A stretch of 64,000 nt of DNA from UBA1930 sp943368475 (lineage in GTDB: Bacteria > Bacteroidota > Bacteroidia > Chitinophagales > Chitinophagaceae): the NCBI GenBank assembly GCA_943368475.1, contig CALRLF020000009.1:1-64000 (forward strand). Direction: 5' to 3'. The notes under the pieces were generated by a model, which was not told the DNA's origin, did no database searches, and was given only the letters and a program-made list of their open reading frames with translations. Of the stretch, positions 1 to 8,858 are shown one piece after another. Every line of letters starts with the position of its first letter. Within the stretch, counting starts at the first letter, position 1. The translations under genes and the position numbers were made by a program.

Positions 1-1402
1 GCGTAACCCTTGCATCATACAATTGTCTAAAGCCCGGTAAATTGCTTTTGGCTTCCGCTTCTTTAGCTTCTTTGGTTTGGTACACATGTGTCCAATCGAA
101 TAATTGTTTTTCATTGATAAATTTTTTCCAATCAGGTACATTGTCATCATATACATAAACGGAATATACTTTTAAGCCCAATGCTTTCCACTTGGCTTTG
201 TACATACTATCTACTCTGGGAATATGCTCTTTACAATGCCCACAATGTGGGTCCCAAAAAACAACCATGGTAAACTTGGCATCCACCCCATACAAAGGTT
301 TTACAACACCCAAAGTATCTGTTAAATTAAGCACTGCAGCTGGTTCTCCCAATTGATTGGCCATTAAGCTGTACGCCCTTTCGAAAATCATTTTTCTCGA
401 TGCTTCGTTTAAAAAAACAGTATCTCCTTTGCTGTAAAATTCATTGAATAAATACAGGAAAACTTTATCCTGACCCATATATTCTGGGTTCACATATTTA
501 TTAGTAAACTTGGTAAGCATGTAAGGAAAAATTTCTTTACCTGTTCTGCCAGAAAGCAACATAAACTTCACTTCTTTAATAATAGAATCTGGCTCAGGAC
601 TTACCTGGTATTTAAAGTAATCATCCATTTTAGGCTCAAAAAATGGCGTACGTAGTAAGCGATCATCAAAAAAGTTTACATCATCCCAATAATGGTCTTT
701 GATAAAACGGTAAGGATATAATGAATCTGGTTTTCCGTTTACAATAGGAATGGCAGGAGCTTCTGGTCTTTTCATTACTGTAAACAACATGGCTAATAAT
801 GAATTTGGATTTTTTGCTACAAGATTATCTCTGTAAGCCTGCAATTCTTTATTGCCTTTAATAATTTCATTTCTTATAGCCGTGCTATCTGCATTGGTTT
901 TAACAGTAGCCAGCTTATTATTTAAATCGTATAAGTATTTGCCTTTTGTAGCACTTACTTTAGAATATTCTTTAAATAAATCGTTTTCGGCCGAACCAAT
1001 AATTTGAAAATTTTCTTTTTGAGCACTATCTCCCACAATGCTAAAATGTTGTTTATCATCCATCAACAATTCAAACTGAATGGTATATTGCGGAGAAACC
1101 ACAAAATAAATTCCACCTGTTAATTTTGTATTTCCTTTAAAAATACCCTTACTGTTGCCATCTAAATAAGCACTATCGGCCAAGGTTTTTCCTTTACCAT
1201 AATAACTACCCAAATACACCCAGCAATTTTTAAAAGGCGTTAATGTAATAGGGATATGTCTTCCTTTTTCAGTTGAAGAAGTGGTTGGCTTTGTTGATGT
1301 ATTTGTAGCTACAGGTTTTTTAGCAACTGGTGCTTTCTTGGCTTGGGCAAAAACATTCAACGCAAAACAAAGGGCTAAAAATGTAAAAATCGATTGCTTC
1401 AT
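1..1402 (-). CDS. TlpA-family thioredoxin-fold protein, C-terminus cut by window edge
   Basis: About 467 residues are visible, reading leftward from ATG at 1402; the stop lies outside the window. The N-terminus is a signal peptide (MKQSIFTFLALCFALNVFAQ). A DUF4369-like beta domain follows (about residues 50-120), then a DUF5106-like helical region, then a thioredoxin fold with a CGHC redox motif near residue 386 preceded by WDPH. Bacteroidota proteins of this build are periplasmic thiol-disulfide oxidoreductases, often tied to redox stress or cytochrome maturation. The exact substrate cannot be inferred. It is divergent from rlmD, so 1403-1521 probably holds two promoters. Domain names are by recognition of sequence style, not by search. 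Confidence 0.85.
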   Translation of the reverse strand, partial: MKQSIFTFLALCFALNVFAQAKKAPVAKKPVATNTSTKPTTSSTEKGRHIPITLTPFKNCWVYLGSYYGKGKTLADSAYLDGNSKGIFKGNTKLTGGIYFVVSPQYTIQFELLMDDKQHFSIVGDSAQKENFQIIGSAENDLFKEYSKVSATKGKYLYDLNNKLATVKTNADSTAIRNEIIKGNKELQAYRDNLVAKNPNSLLAMLFTVMKRPEAPAIPIVNGKPDSLYPYRFIKDHYWDDVNFFDDRLLRTPFFEPKMDDYFKYQVSPEPDSIIKEVKFMLLSGRTGKEIFPYMLTKFTNKYVNPEYMGQDKVFLYLFNEFYSKGDTVFLNEASRKMIFERAYSLMANQLGEPAAVLNLTDTLGVVKPLYGVDAKFTMVVFWDPHCGHCKEHIPRVDSMYKAKWKALGLKVYSVYVYDDNVPDWKKFINEKQLFDWTHVYQTKEAKEAEAKSNLPGFRQLYDARVT

Positions 1403-1508
1403 GTTCCTTTTATTCAATTATTGAGAGCGTAAATTTAAGTAAATGCAAGATGAGGGTTGTTAATCATTTGTAAAAGGAATTGAATACACTTATCCGAAAA
1501 TTGATAAG

Positions 1509-1516
1509 TACATTTG
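1509..1516 (+). promoter_or_regulatory. -7 box (TAcaTTTG) of rlmD
   Basis: A perfect match to the Bacteroidota -7 consensus TAnnTTTG lies 5 nt before a GTG at 1522. Transcription would begin at or next to that GTG. This argues against the TTG at 1480 as the start and suggests a leaderless or nearly leaderless mRNA. No convincing -33 TTG at 17-23 bp was found. Confidence 0.4.
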
Positions 1517-1521
1517 CCACC

Positions 1522-2946
1522 GTGAAAAAGAAAAAACAACCCGTTATACTTAGAGATGTTTTGGTGCAAGATTACGCTGCCGAAGGAAAATCTTTAGCCA
1601 AAATAGATGGCAAAGTTATTTTTATTGAAAGAGCTGTACCAGGCGATATTGTAGATATTCAACTGTCTAAAAGTAAAAAAGATTGGGCAGAAGCTTACCC
1701 TATAGAGTTTAAAAAGCTATCTGATATAAGAACAACGCCTTTTTGCAACCATTTTCAGGTTTGTGGTGGTTGCCAATGGCAAATGTTGCCTTATGAACAA
1801 CAATTGGTATACAAACAAAAACAAGTAAACGATAATTTATCCAGAATTGGTAAAATTGATTTGCCTGAAATGCTACCTATTGTTGGTGCTAAACAAACTG
1901 AATATTACAGAAATAAAGTAGAATATACGTTTGCCACCAAAAAGTTTGTGCCAACAGATGAGTTTAAAACACTAAAAACAGCTGGTTTACCCATTGTTAC
2001 AGAAGGCAGCTTTGCTGGATTTCATGCAAAAGGCATGTTTGATAAGGTTGTAGAAATTAATACCTGCCATTTGCAGGCAGAACCTACCAATAAAATAAGA
2101 AATGCGATTGCAGCATTTTGTATTGAACATAATTATCCATTTTACGATATTAAAAATCATACTGGTTGGTTACGTAATATGATGGTTCGTATGGCTACTA
2201 CTGGTGAATGGATGGTAAATATTATGTTGGGCTATGAAGATGAGCAAATGAGAATGCATTTGCTAGATTATGTGTTGGAACAGTTTCCAGATATTACTTC
2301 TTTGTTGTACACCATCAACACCAAGTTAAACGATAGTATTTACGATTTAGAGCCAGTTGCTTACTTTGGTAAAGGTTTTATAATGGAGCAGTTAGAAGAT
2401 TATCGATTTATTATTGGTCCAAAATCATTCTTTCAAACCAATACCAAACAAGGGGAAAGATTGTATCAAATTACCAGAGATTTTGCCGAATTAACAGGCA
2501 CACAAACGGTGTACGATTTGTATTGTGGCACAGGAAGTATTGGCATTTTTGTAAGCAATCAGGCAAAAAAAATAATTGGTGTAGAAGCTGTACCTGAAGC
2601 TATTGAAGATGCTAAAAAGAATGCTGCACTGAACAATATTGAGCATGCAACGTTCTTTGCAGGTGATGTTATTAAAGTGTGTGACGATGCTTTTTTTGCT
2701 GAGCATGGTACAGCCGATGTGGTAATTACCGACCCACCACGGGCTGGCATGCACGAAAAATTAGTGAATAAATTGTTAGAGATTGCAGCACCAACAATAG
2801 TTTATGTAAGTTGCAATCCTGCAACACAAGCAAGAGATTTGGCGTTGTTAGATGAAAAGTATGTGGTTACCAAAATTCAGCCTGTAGATATGTTTCCTCA
2901 TACACATCATATTGAAAATGTAGTTCAATTAAAATTAAGAAACTAA
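1522..2946 (+). CDS. rlmD: 23S rRNA (uracil-C5)-methyltransferase RlmD
   Basis: This is a RumA/TrmA-type SAM-dependent uracil-5 methyltransferase, about 474 residues. A TRAM domain (about residues 10-60) is followed by the iron-sulfur cysteine cluster CNHFQVCGGC with a distal CHLQ cysteine. The Rossmann SAM motif is YDLYCGTGSIGIF. The DPPRAGM motif and the catalytic YVSCNPATQARDL nucleophile region follow. In the family it methylates 23S rRNA (U1939 in E. coli numbering). Several RlmD/RlmCD-like paralogues exist, so the exact uridine is inferred. The GTG start is preferred over upstream TTG 1480 because KKKKQPVILRDV matches usual N-termini and a -7 box overlaps the longer form. Confidence 0.9.
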   Translation: MKKKKQPVILRDVLVQDYAAEGKSLAKIDGKVIFIERAVPGDIVDIQLSKSKKDWAEAYPIEFKKLSDIRTTPFCNHFQVCGGCQWQMLPYEQQLVYKQKQVNDNLSRIGKIDLPEMLPIVGAKQTEYYRNKVEYTFATKKFVPTDEFKTLKTAGLPIVTEGSFAGFHAKGMFDKVVEINTCHLQAEPTNKIRNAIAAFCIEHNYPFYDIKNHTGWLRNMMVRMATTGEWMVNIMLGYEDEQMRMHLLDYVLEQFPDITSLLYTINTKLNDSIYDLEPVAYFGKGFIMEQLEDYRFIIGPKSFFQTNTKQGERLYQITRDFAELTGTQTVYDLYCGTGSIGIFVSNQAKKIIGVEAVPEAIEDAKKNAALNNIEHATFFAGDVIKVCDDAFFAEHGTADVVITDPPRAGMHEKLVNKLLEIAAPTIVYVSCNPATQARDLALLDEKYVVTKIQPVDMFPHTHHIENVVQLKLRN

Positions 2947-2972
2947 GCAATAAGAGTATTGCATTTGCTTAG
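2943..2972. other. stem-loop at rlmD stop / rhomboid leader
   Basis: The 8-bp arms CTAAGCAA (2943-2950) and TTGCTTAG (2965-2972) pair across the rlmD stop codon. No T-run follows, so it is a weak terminator candidate or an mRNA-end or leader structure. Confidence 0.3.
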
Positions 2973-2992
2973 GTAGATAATTGTATAAAATT

Positions 2993-3691
2993 ATGACACA
3001 GTTTAGACCATCGAGATTTGAAATATTGCCCAGTGCAATAAAAAATTTACTCATTATAAATGGCTTGGTTTTTTTGGCACAAATTTCAATTGGCGATAAG
3101 TTTAACGTTGATGATGTTTTTGCATTGCACACTTGGCAAAGTGAGTATTTTAAACCTTGGCAGTTTTTTACACACTTGTTCATGCATGGCAATTTTTCTC
3201 ATTTATTGAGCAATATGTTTGCTTTATGGATGTTTGGTTCTGTTTTAGAAAACGTATGGGGACCAAAACGTTTTGTAATATTTTACATGGTTTGTGGATT
3301 GGGAGCTGCATTGTGCCACATGGGTGTTTTATACTACGAAACTGAACAAGCTATTAAAGCATTTAATGTAGCATCTTATCAGCAACAATATTTGTTACAA
3401 GAAAATATTACAATAAAATTGAGAGAAGCTACTTTAGGAGCTAGTGGTGCTGTATTTGGTTGCTTGGCAGCATTTGGTTATTTATTTCCCAACACCTATA
3501 TCTATATTTATTTCTTACTGCCATTAAAAGCAAAATGGTTTGTAATGATTTATGCTGGTTTCGAATTAGTACAAGCTGTAGAAAACTCTGCTGGTGATAA
3601 TGTTGCCCATGTTGCTCACTTAGGTGGAGCATTGGTTGGTATTATTTTGGTGTACTACTGGAACAAAACCAACAAAAAAACGTTTTATTAG
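2993..3691 (+). CDS. rhomboid-family intramembrane serine protease
   Basis: About 232 residues with six predicted membrane helices. The catalytic serine is in GASGAVFG (Ser151 from the ATG at 2993). The partner histidine is His209 in HLGGALVG, which fits the HxxGxxxG pattern of the last helix. The HLLSNMFALWMFGS segment is the typical second-helix HxxxN motif. Rhomboids cleave membrane-protein substrates inside the inner membrane; the substrate here is unknown. ATG 2993 is preferred to an in-frame TTG at 2981. It is followed 24 bp later by a second rhomboid-like gene, suggesting a transcript shared with the pseudo-protease partner. Confidence 0.9.
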   Translation: MTQFRPSRFEILPSAIKNLLIINGLVFLAQISIGDKFNVDDVFALHTWQSEYFKPWQFFTHLFMHGNFSHLLSNMFALWMFGSVLENVWGPKRFVIFYMVCGLGAALCHMGVLYYETEQAIKAFNVASYQQQYLLQENITIKLREATLGASGAVFGCLAAFGYLFPNTYIYIYFLLPLKAKWFVMIYAGFELVQAVENSAGDNVAHVAHLGGALVGIILVYYWNKTNKKTFY

Positions 3692-3715
3692 TAAGTACAA
3701 TTACGCAAACAAACA

Positions 3716-4630
3716 ATGAACAAAAATAAAATTCCCTTATTGGGGGCAGCCGATAATAACCTGGTTATTTTAGTTGCATTAAATGCATTTCCATTTATTG
3801 TTTTAAATTTTTTACGACTGGTTTTTGCTGTTTCGTATAATCCGCAAGCAATTGCTGAAACAGAGTTTCAACGGCAAATCTTACAATGGTTTGTGCTACA
3901 TGCCGATACAGGTAAACTGTTCACAAAACCATGGACTATTTTAGTGTACATGTTCTCTAATTACAGTGTTTGGATGCTAATTAGCAACCTACTTTGGCTA
4001 TGGGCTTTTGGCTTTATTTTACAAGACCTTGCTGGCAATAGAAAATTATTACCACTTTACATGTATGGTGGTTTAGTAGGTGCAGTTGTTTTTTTACTTA
4101 CTTCTAACACATTGCCTTATTTGCAACACACAGTTACCAATGGTACATTTATGATTGGTGGTGGTGCAGCTGTTATGGCAATAGCTGTTGCAACAACAAC
4201 ATTGGCTCCTGATTACAGAATTTTTCCTTTAATACATGGTGGTATTCCATTGTGGGTGCTTACAGTAATTTTTGTTGCAATTGATTTTGGAAGCATGGCT
4301 GGCACAGGTGGTAGTTTTGCATTTGCTCACTTGGCAGGAGCCTTAATTGGTTTTATTTTTACCAAGCAGTTGAATAAAGGCAATGATTGGAGCAGCTGGA
4401 TATATCGTTTTATAGACTGGGCAAACGATTTATTTAACCCCGAAAAAAAGTACAAGCAAAATAAGCAATCGCTTTTTTACAAAGCCGATAAACAACCCTT
4501 TGAAAAAAAAGCAAATTTAACCCAACAAAAACTAGATACCATTCTCGATAAAATTAATCAAGAAGGTTACGATATGCTTACAGATGAAGAAAAAGAATTT
4601 CTTAAAAGAGCCAGTAAAGAAGAACTCTAA
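3716..4630 (+). CDS. rhomboid-like pseudoprotease with cytoplasmic C-terminal tail
   Basis: 304 residues: a six-helix rhomboid core (about 1-225) plus a charged C-terminal tail ending LTDEEKEFLKRASKE, of the DUF6576 type common on Bacteroidota rhomboids. The active-site position that normally reads GASAAVMA reads GGGAAVMA here, so Ser is replaced by Gly150. His205 in HLAGALIG is retained. Without the nucleophile it should not be proteolytic by the known mechanism. It may act as a substrate adaptor or chaperone, like inactive rhomboids elsewhere; that role is inference. It ends 3 bp before the next gene, so the four genes from 2993 to 6903 are probably one operon. Confidence 0.8.
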   Translation: MNKNKIPLLGAADNNLVILVALNAFPFIVLNFLRLVFAVSYNPQAIAETEFQRQILQWFVLHADTGKLFTKPWTILVYMFSNYSVWMLISNLLWLWAFGFILQDLAGNRKLLPLYMYGGLVGAVVFLLTSNTLPYLQHTVTNGTFMIGGGAAVMAIAVATTTLAPDYRIFPLIHGGIPLWVLTVIFVAIDFGSMAGTGGSFAFAHLAGALIGFIFTKQLNKGNDWSSWIYRFIDWANDLFNPEKKYKQNKQSLFYKADKQPFEKKANLTQQKLDTILDKINQEGYDMLTDEEKEFLKRASKEEL

Positions 4631-4633
4631 AGC

Positions 4634-5770
4634 ATGTCTGTGAACGCAAAATTATTTTTTAGAAAAGCTGTTTTTATAGCCGGTATTTTATATACTGTTT
4701 TGTATCTGTTGGGTTGCTGTACAGCTTACGTCAGTCCGGTTACTTGGAGCTATTTTACTTTCTTTTCCTTACTATTTCCTTTTTTACTTGCTGGTATGTT
4801 GCTTTGGCTGATTATCGTTTTTTTCTTTTACAAAAAGTTCAAGTGGATTTTTTTATTGTCACTATTACTAGGCTTCAAAAATATTAGTGCATGCTTTGGT
4901 TTCAATATTTCAAAATCATTTGTCGAAGAAAAAAAATCTACAAGCATTCGTGTACTTTCCTGGAATGTGCAAGATTTTATAGATAGCCAAATTAATACCG
5001 ATACACCAGGTAATGCAAGAAGAGATATCATTTCTTTCATTAAAAAAAACAATGCCGATATTGTTTGCATTCAGGATTTTACACAGCGTGAAAGTCCATC
5101 TTTTAGAAATAGCATTCAAGATGTAATCAATACCTGTAATTATCCTTATTACTTTTTTTCTTGTGATTATAGCAGGAAGGATGGAGATATCATTACCAAA
5201 TATGGAACTGGTATTTTTTCAAAATATCCAATAACCGATTCTGGGCGGCATGTTTATTTTGGTAGAAAAGTAGCTGAATCGTTGGCTTTTGCCGATGTGA
5301 AAATTAACAACGATACCATCAGGGTTTTTAATACCCATTTACAATCGATGTACTTGAAATTGCAATGGACACCTGAATTGCAAACAGACGATTTTTTAAA
5401 TGATGATATAGCATTTTTAAAAGAAACCAATAATCAATACCATCAACGTATTAAACGGTACGATGTAAGGCACACTGCACAAGCCAATATGATTAAACCT
5501 ATTTTAAACAGTTGTAAAAAACCATTTATTTTTTGTGCCGATTTAAACAGTGTTCCATCAAGCTATACCTACCATACCATTCAACATGGGTTACAAGATG
5601 CATTTACTGCAAAAGCATTTGGCATTGGTGGTACTTACGATGGCTTTTCACCTACACTTAGAATAGATGTTGTGTTAATGAGCAAACAGTTTAAACCTGT
5701 GCAGTATTTTTCGCCAAGACTACATGCATCGGATCATTTCCCCATTGTTACAGATATTGAACTTCACTAG
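4634..5770 (+). CDS. membrane-anchored endonuclease/exonuclease/phosphatase (EEP) family protein, copy 1
   Basis: 378 residues. Three N-terminal membrane helices (about 10-85) precede an EEP fold: VLSWNVQDF (strand 1), DIVCIQDF, the ADLNSVPSSYTYH active-site loop, RIDVVLMS and SDHFPIVTDIEL. The metal-binding Glu usually found in the IVCxQE motif is Asp here, unlike the neighbouring paralogue (ICLQEF). Family members hydrolyse phosphodiester or phosphoester bonds in nucleic acids, phosphoinositides or other substrates. Orientation would place the catalytic domain on one face of the inner membrane; the substrate is unknown. It starts 3 bp after the pseudo-rhomboid stop. Confidence 0.85.
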   Translation: MSVNAKLFFRKAVFIAGILYTVLYLLGCCTAYVSPVTWSYFTFFSLLFPFLLAGMLLWLIIVFFFYKKFKWIFLLSLLLGFKNISACFGFNISKSFVEEKKSTSIRVLSWNVQDFIDSQINTDTPGNARRDIISFIKKNNADIVCIQDFTQRESPSFRNSIQDVINTCNYPYYFFSCDYSRKDGDIITKYGTGIFSKYPITDSGRHVYFGRKVAESLAFADVKINNDTIRVFNTHLQSMYLKLQWTPELQTDDFLNDDIAFLKETNNQYHQRIKRYDVRHTAQANMIKPILNSCKKPFIFCADLNSVPSSYTYHTIQHGLQDAFTAKAFGIGGTYDGFSPTLRIDVVLMSKQFKPVQYFSPRLHASDHFPIVTDIELH

Positions 5771-5793
5771 TATATTTTATTTATTTTTAGGGC

Positions 5794-6903
5794 ATGGCAA
5801 AACCAGCATCCCGACGTGTTTTTAAATTACTCTTCCTTACCCTTACAGGGCTGGTTGTGTTATTTTATTTATTGGGATGTTTAAGTGTTTGGATTAATCC
5901 TGCAGAATACTGGGTTATGGGTTTTATGAGTTTGCTCTTCCCTTATACTTGCTTGCTCATGATTTTGCTATGTGTGTTTTGGCTGATTGCAAAACCCAAA
6001 ATAGCATGGATAAGCTTTATCATTTTGGCATTGGGTTATAAACAATTTATGGTTATGTTGGGTTTTACCTTGAGCAACGATTTAAACAAAAAAAGTACCA
6101 CTACCACTTTACGATTGGCCACATGGAATATTCAAAGTTTTAATGGACTTTCTAAAAATAAAGAAGCCAAAAAAATGGCTAAAACCGAAATTGAAAGTTC
6201 TATTACTAAGTACAATCCAGATGTAATTTGTTTACAAGAGTTTAACACCATTACTACAAAAGGAAATATTGCCGATAATATTGCATTATTTTCCAAAGCT
6301 TATCCCTATCATTTTTTCTCTGCCGATTATCAGCGTAAAAAAGGCAATTACCAAAGCGGTTGTATTATTTTTTCTAAGTTTCCATTTGCGGCTACCAACA
6401 AAATAAAATATCCTGTTGCCGAAAGTTTAATTTATGCCGATGTTGTAAAAGGAAAAGATACCATACGTGTTTATACCACCCATTTACAATCGTTTAAATT
6501 TAAAAAAGAAGATTACGACGAAATAGATAATTTAAGTGCCAATGATGCATCTACATTAGCATCGATGAGCTTTTTAAGAAAAATGAAATTGGCTTTTAAA
6601 CGCAGGGGTTTACAAACAGATATTGTACAAAAAGAATTGGCAAAAAGTACTTATCCAACCATTATTTGTGGCGATTTTAATGATGTGCCAAATAGTTATA
6701 CTTATCACACCATTCGTGGAAATAAGCAAGATGCTTTTTTGCAAAAACAATTTGGTTTTGGACGAACATTTATTTCCTTAGCTCCTACGTTACGTATTGA
6801 CTATATTTTTCCAGATAACAATTTTACAATTAAACAGTTTGATTTAATAGATGAAAACCTCAGCGACCACTTAATGTTGATTACTGATGTAGAGTTAAAA
6901 TGA
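5794..6903 (+). CDS. membrane-anchored EEP family protein, copy 2
   Basis: 369 residues, a tandem paralogue of the preceding gene: the same three-helix anchor and the same domain order. Motifs are RLATWNIQSF, DVICLQEF with the canonical Glu, CGDFNDVPNSYTYH and LRIDYIF, and LSDHLMLITDVEL near the end. The retained Glu and GDFN motif suggest a competent metal site. Pairing with rhomboids recurs in Bacteroidota by my recollection; the functional link is not established. The spacing of 23 bp to copy 1 and the lack of a clear terminator between them suggest co-transcription. Confidence 0.87.
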   Translation: MAKPASRRVFKLLFLTLTGLVVLFYLLGCLSVWINPAEYWVMGFMSLLFPYTCLLMILLCVFWLIAKPKIAWISFIILALGYKQFMVMLGFTLSNDLNKKSTTTTLRLATWNIQSFNGLSKNKEAKKMAKTEIESSITKYNPDVICLQEFNTITTKGNIADNIALFSKAYPYHFFSADYQRKKGNYQSGCIIFSKFPFAATNKIKYPVAESLIYADVVKGKDTIRVYTTHLQSFKFKKEDYDEIDNLSANDASTLASMSFLRKMKLAFKRRGLQTDIVQKELAKSTYPTIICGDFNDVPNSYTYHTIRGNKQDAFLQKQFGFGRTFISLAPTLRIDYIFPDNNFTIKQFDLIDENLSDHLMLITDVELK

Positions 6904-6975
6904 TATGGCACACATTGTTTTATAGGTAAAAGAATTTGTTTTTACGTTAGTTCAATTAATATTCCACACATCACA

Positions 6976-7070
6976 GGCTGCTGGATTGCAGTGAAAAGCT
7001 CCCGATTTCATCGGGACTTGCAACGAAAAGCCAGAACTGTTGTTGAAATATATTCTACAGCCCACAGCCC
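6976..7070 (+). repeat. dispersed intergenic repeat, family B (copy 1)
   Basis: This stretch matches the reverse complement of 49849-49963. Shared blocks include GGCTGC, GGATTG, AAAAGC, a short hairpin, CTTGCArCGAAA, AACTrbTGTTGA and CTACAGCCC-like ends. It includes the hairpin CCCGA...TCGGG. It is non-coding and lies between the EEP operon and the cysS promoter. Confidence 0.6.
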
Positions 7071-7082
7071 TAAATCTTCTTT

Positions 7083-7111
7083 TTGTAAAATACTACAGTT
7101 CCTTATCTTCG
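7083..7111 (+). promoter_or_regulatory. promoter of cysS (TTG-N18-TAtcTTCG)
   Basis: A -33 TTG (7083-7085) and a -7-like TATCTTCG (7104-7111) are separated by 18 bp, close to the Bacteroidota sigma-ABfr pattern. Transcription would start near 7117 and give a leader of about 115 nt before cysS that contains a signal-peptide-like remnant. Confidence 0.5.
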
Positions 7112-7116
7112 TTAAA

Positions 7117-7243
7117 ATGAAACACTTCACATTATATTGCTGTTGTTGCTGCTGTTAATACAGCCTCCTCTACTTTTGCACAAGCAAATTATACGTTCAT
7201 TTTGTTTTCAATCAATCAATCAAATACAGATTATGTCGCTTAA
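7117..7243 (+). pseudogene. frameshifted signal-peptide-like remnant in the cysS leader
   Basis: ATG at 7117 opens MKHFTLY and then hits a stop in its own frame. A neighbouring frame continues as IAVVAAVNTASSTFAQANYT and reads on to a stop at 7241-7243, overlapping the cysS start by 11 nt. Together they look like the start of a secreted protein broken by an indel. A short leader peptide is the alternative. Nothing downstream of about 40 codons remains of such a gene. Confidence 0.4.
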
Positions 7244-8735
7244 AGTATATAATTCTCTCAGCAGAAAAAAAGAAGAATTTCAGTCTATCACTCCTGGCCA
7301 TGTTGGTATGTATGTATGTGGACCAACCGTTAGTGGCGAAAGTCATTTAGGCCATGCACGACCTTATATTACGTTTGATGTGGTGTACAGATATTTGGTA
7401 CACTTGGGTTATAAAGTGCGTTACGTACGAAATATTACTGATGCAGGACATTTTGAAGAAGAAGGTCGTGAAGCAGTAGATAAAATTTCTATTAAAGCAG
7501 TAGTTGAAAAATTAGAACCTATGGAACTGGTGCAGAAATACACCAATATGTTTCATTGGGCGATGAAGCAATTTAACAATGTTGAGCCAAGTATTGAACC
7601 TACTGCAACAGGACATATTGTTGAGCAAATAAACATGATTGAACAAATTATTGCCGATGGTTATGCTTATGAAGCAAATGGTTCGGTGTATTTTGATGTA
7701 AATAAATACAACGAAGATTTCAGCAAAAAAGGTTTGCCTTATGGCATATTAAGTGGCAGAAATTTAGATGACCAATTAGATACTACAAGAGAGTTGGATA
7801 ATCAAGACGAGAAACGCAACAAAAGCGATTTTGCTTTATGGAAAAATGCTCCACCAGAACATATCATGCGTTGGAAAAGTCCATGGGGCGAAGGTTTCCC
7901 TGGTTGGCATATTGAATGTAGTGCAATGGCTACTAAATATTTGGGAGCTCAATTTGATATTCATGGTGGTGGTATGGATTTACAATTTCCTCACCACGAA
8001 TGTGAGATTGCACAAAGCAGTGTTTGCAATCATACAGCACCTGTAAAATATTGGATGCACAACAACATGATTACCATTAATGGTAAAAAAATGGGTAAGA
8101 GTTATAACAATGTGATTAAGCTGAGTGAGTTGTTTGCTGGCACACATCCAATATTGGAACAGGCTTACAACCCAATGACCATACGGTTTTTCATTTTGCA
8201 ATCGCATTACCGTTCACCAATCGACTTTAGTAACGAGGCTTTACAAGCCAGTGAAAAAGCTTTTAAGCGTTTATGGGAAGCGTATGAAAATTTGAGTAAG
8301 CTGCAAGTTGGAAATTGGGATGCAACTGATAAAGAACTCGACGAAAAAATACACAAACAAGTAGCCGAGTTTACTGAGTTTATAGAAGATGATTTTAGCA
8401 CAGCTAAAGTATTGGCCAATATGTTTGAAATTGTACCAATTATTAATGGTATAAAAAATAAACAGTTAGATGCAACAGCAATAAGCAGTGCTACTATTGC
8501 TTTATTGCAAACACAGTTTAAACTGTTTATTGAAGATATTTTTGGATTGAAAGCTGAAGTTGCAGGCAATAATCAACAATTAGATGGTGTGTTGCAATTG
8601 CTTATTAACATACGCAAAGAAGCTAAAGCCAGGAAAGATTTTGTAACCAGTGATTTAATTAGAAATGAATTGGTGAAACTGGGTGTGCAATTGAAAGATG
8701 AAAAAGATGGAAGTGTGAGTTATAGTTTTAATTGA
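7233..8735 (+). CDS. cysS: cysteine--tRNA ligase
   Basis: About 500 residues from ATG 7233; the first residues MSLKVYNSLSRKKEEF are typical of CysRS. The class I signature HxGH appears as HLGHA after CGPTVSGES, and the KMSKS loop appears as KMGKS. The zinc ligands are the Cys of CGPTV, Cys of WHIECSAM, and His/Cys of HHECEIAQ. It charges tRNA-Cys with cysteine in the cytoplasm. An upstream in-frame CTG/TTG-rich extension (from 7137) is an artefact of the leader remnant. It is a single-gene unit bounded by its own promoter and a strong terminator. Confidence 0.96.
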   Translation: MSLKVYNSLSRKKEEFQSITPGHVGMYVCGPTVSGESHLGHARPYITFDVVYRYLVHLGYKVRYVRNITDAGHFEEEGREAVDKISIKAVVEKLEPMELVQKYTNMFHWAMKQFNNVEPSIEPTATGHIVEQINMIEQIIADGYAYEANGSVYFDVNKYNEDFSKKGLPYGILSGRNLDDQLDTTRELDNQDEKRNKSDFALWKNAPPEHIMRWKSPWGEGFPGWHIECSAMATKYLGAQFDIHGGGMDLQFPHHECEIAQSSVCNHTAPVKYWMHNNMITINGKKMGKSYNNVIKLSELFAGTHPILEQAYNPMTIRFFILQSHYRSPIDFSNEALQASEKAFKRLWEAYENLSKLQVGNWDATDKELDEKIHKQVAEFTEFIEDDFSTAKVLANMFEIVPIINGIKNKQLDATAISSATIALLQTQFKLFIEDIFGLKAEVAGNNQQLDGVLQLLINIRKEAKARKDFVTSDLIRNELVKLGVQLKDEKDGSVSYSFN

Positions 8736-8761
8736 TGGATTGGACTCGGATTATATAGATT

Positions 8762-8800
8762 AAAACGGATGTTTTCTTATTGAAAACATCCGTTTTGTTT
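8762..8800 (+). terminator. intrinsic terminator of cysS
   Basis: Perfect 15-bp arms AAAACGGATGTTTTC (8762-8776) and GAAAACATCCGTTTT (8782-8796) flank a 5-nt loop and are followed by a T-rich stretch. Confidence 0.85.
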
Positions 8801-8858
8801 TATTAGACTTTTTTAATTTTCATGCAGCAAATTTATTAAAAGAAAAGTCTTATTATAC

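Noticed and set aside
1480..1521. TTG start of rlmD fourteen codons upstream
   Set aside because: It overlaps a consensus -7 box, and the GTG at 1522 gives the usual N-terminus.
7137..7232. N-terminal extension of CysRS rich in Leu
   Set aside because: It is read from the leader remnant in a third frame; MSLKVYN at 7233 is the normal CysRS start.
8207..8569. 120-codon frame opposite cysS
   Set aside because: It lies wholly antisense to well-conserved CysRS codons and shows no domain or signal.
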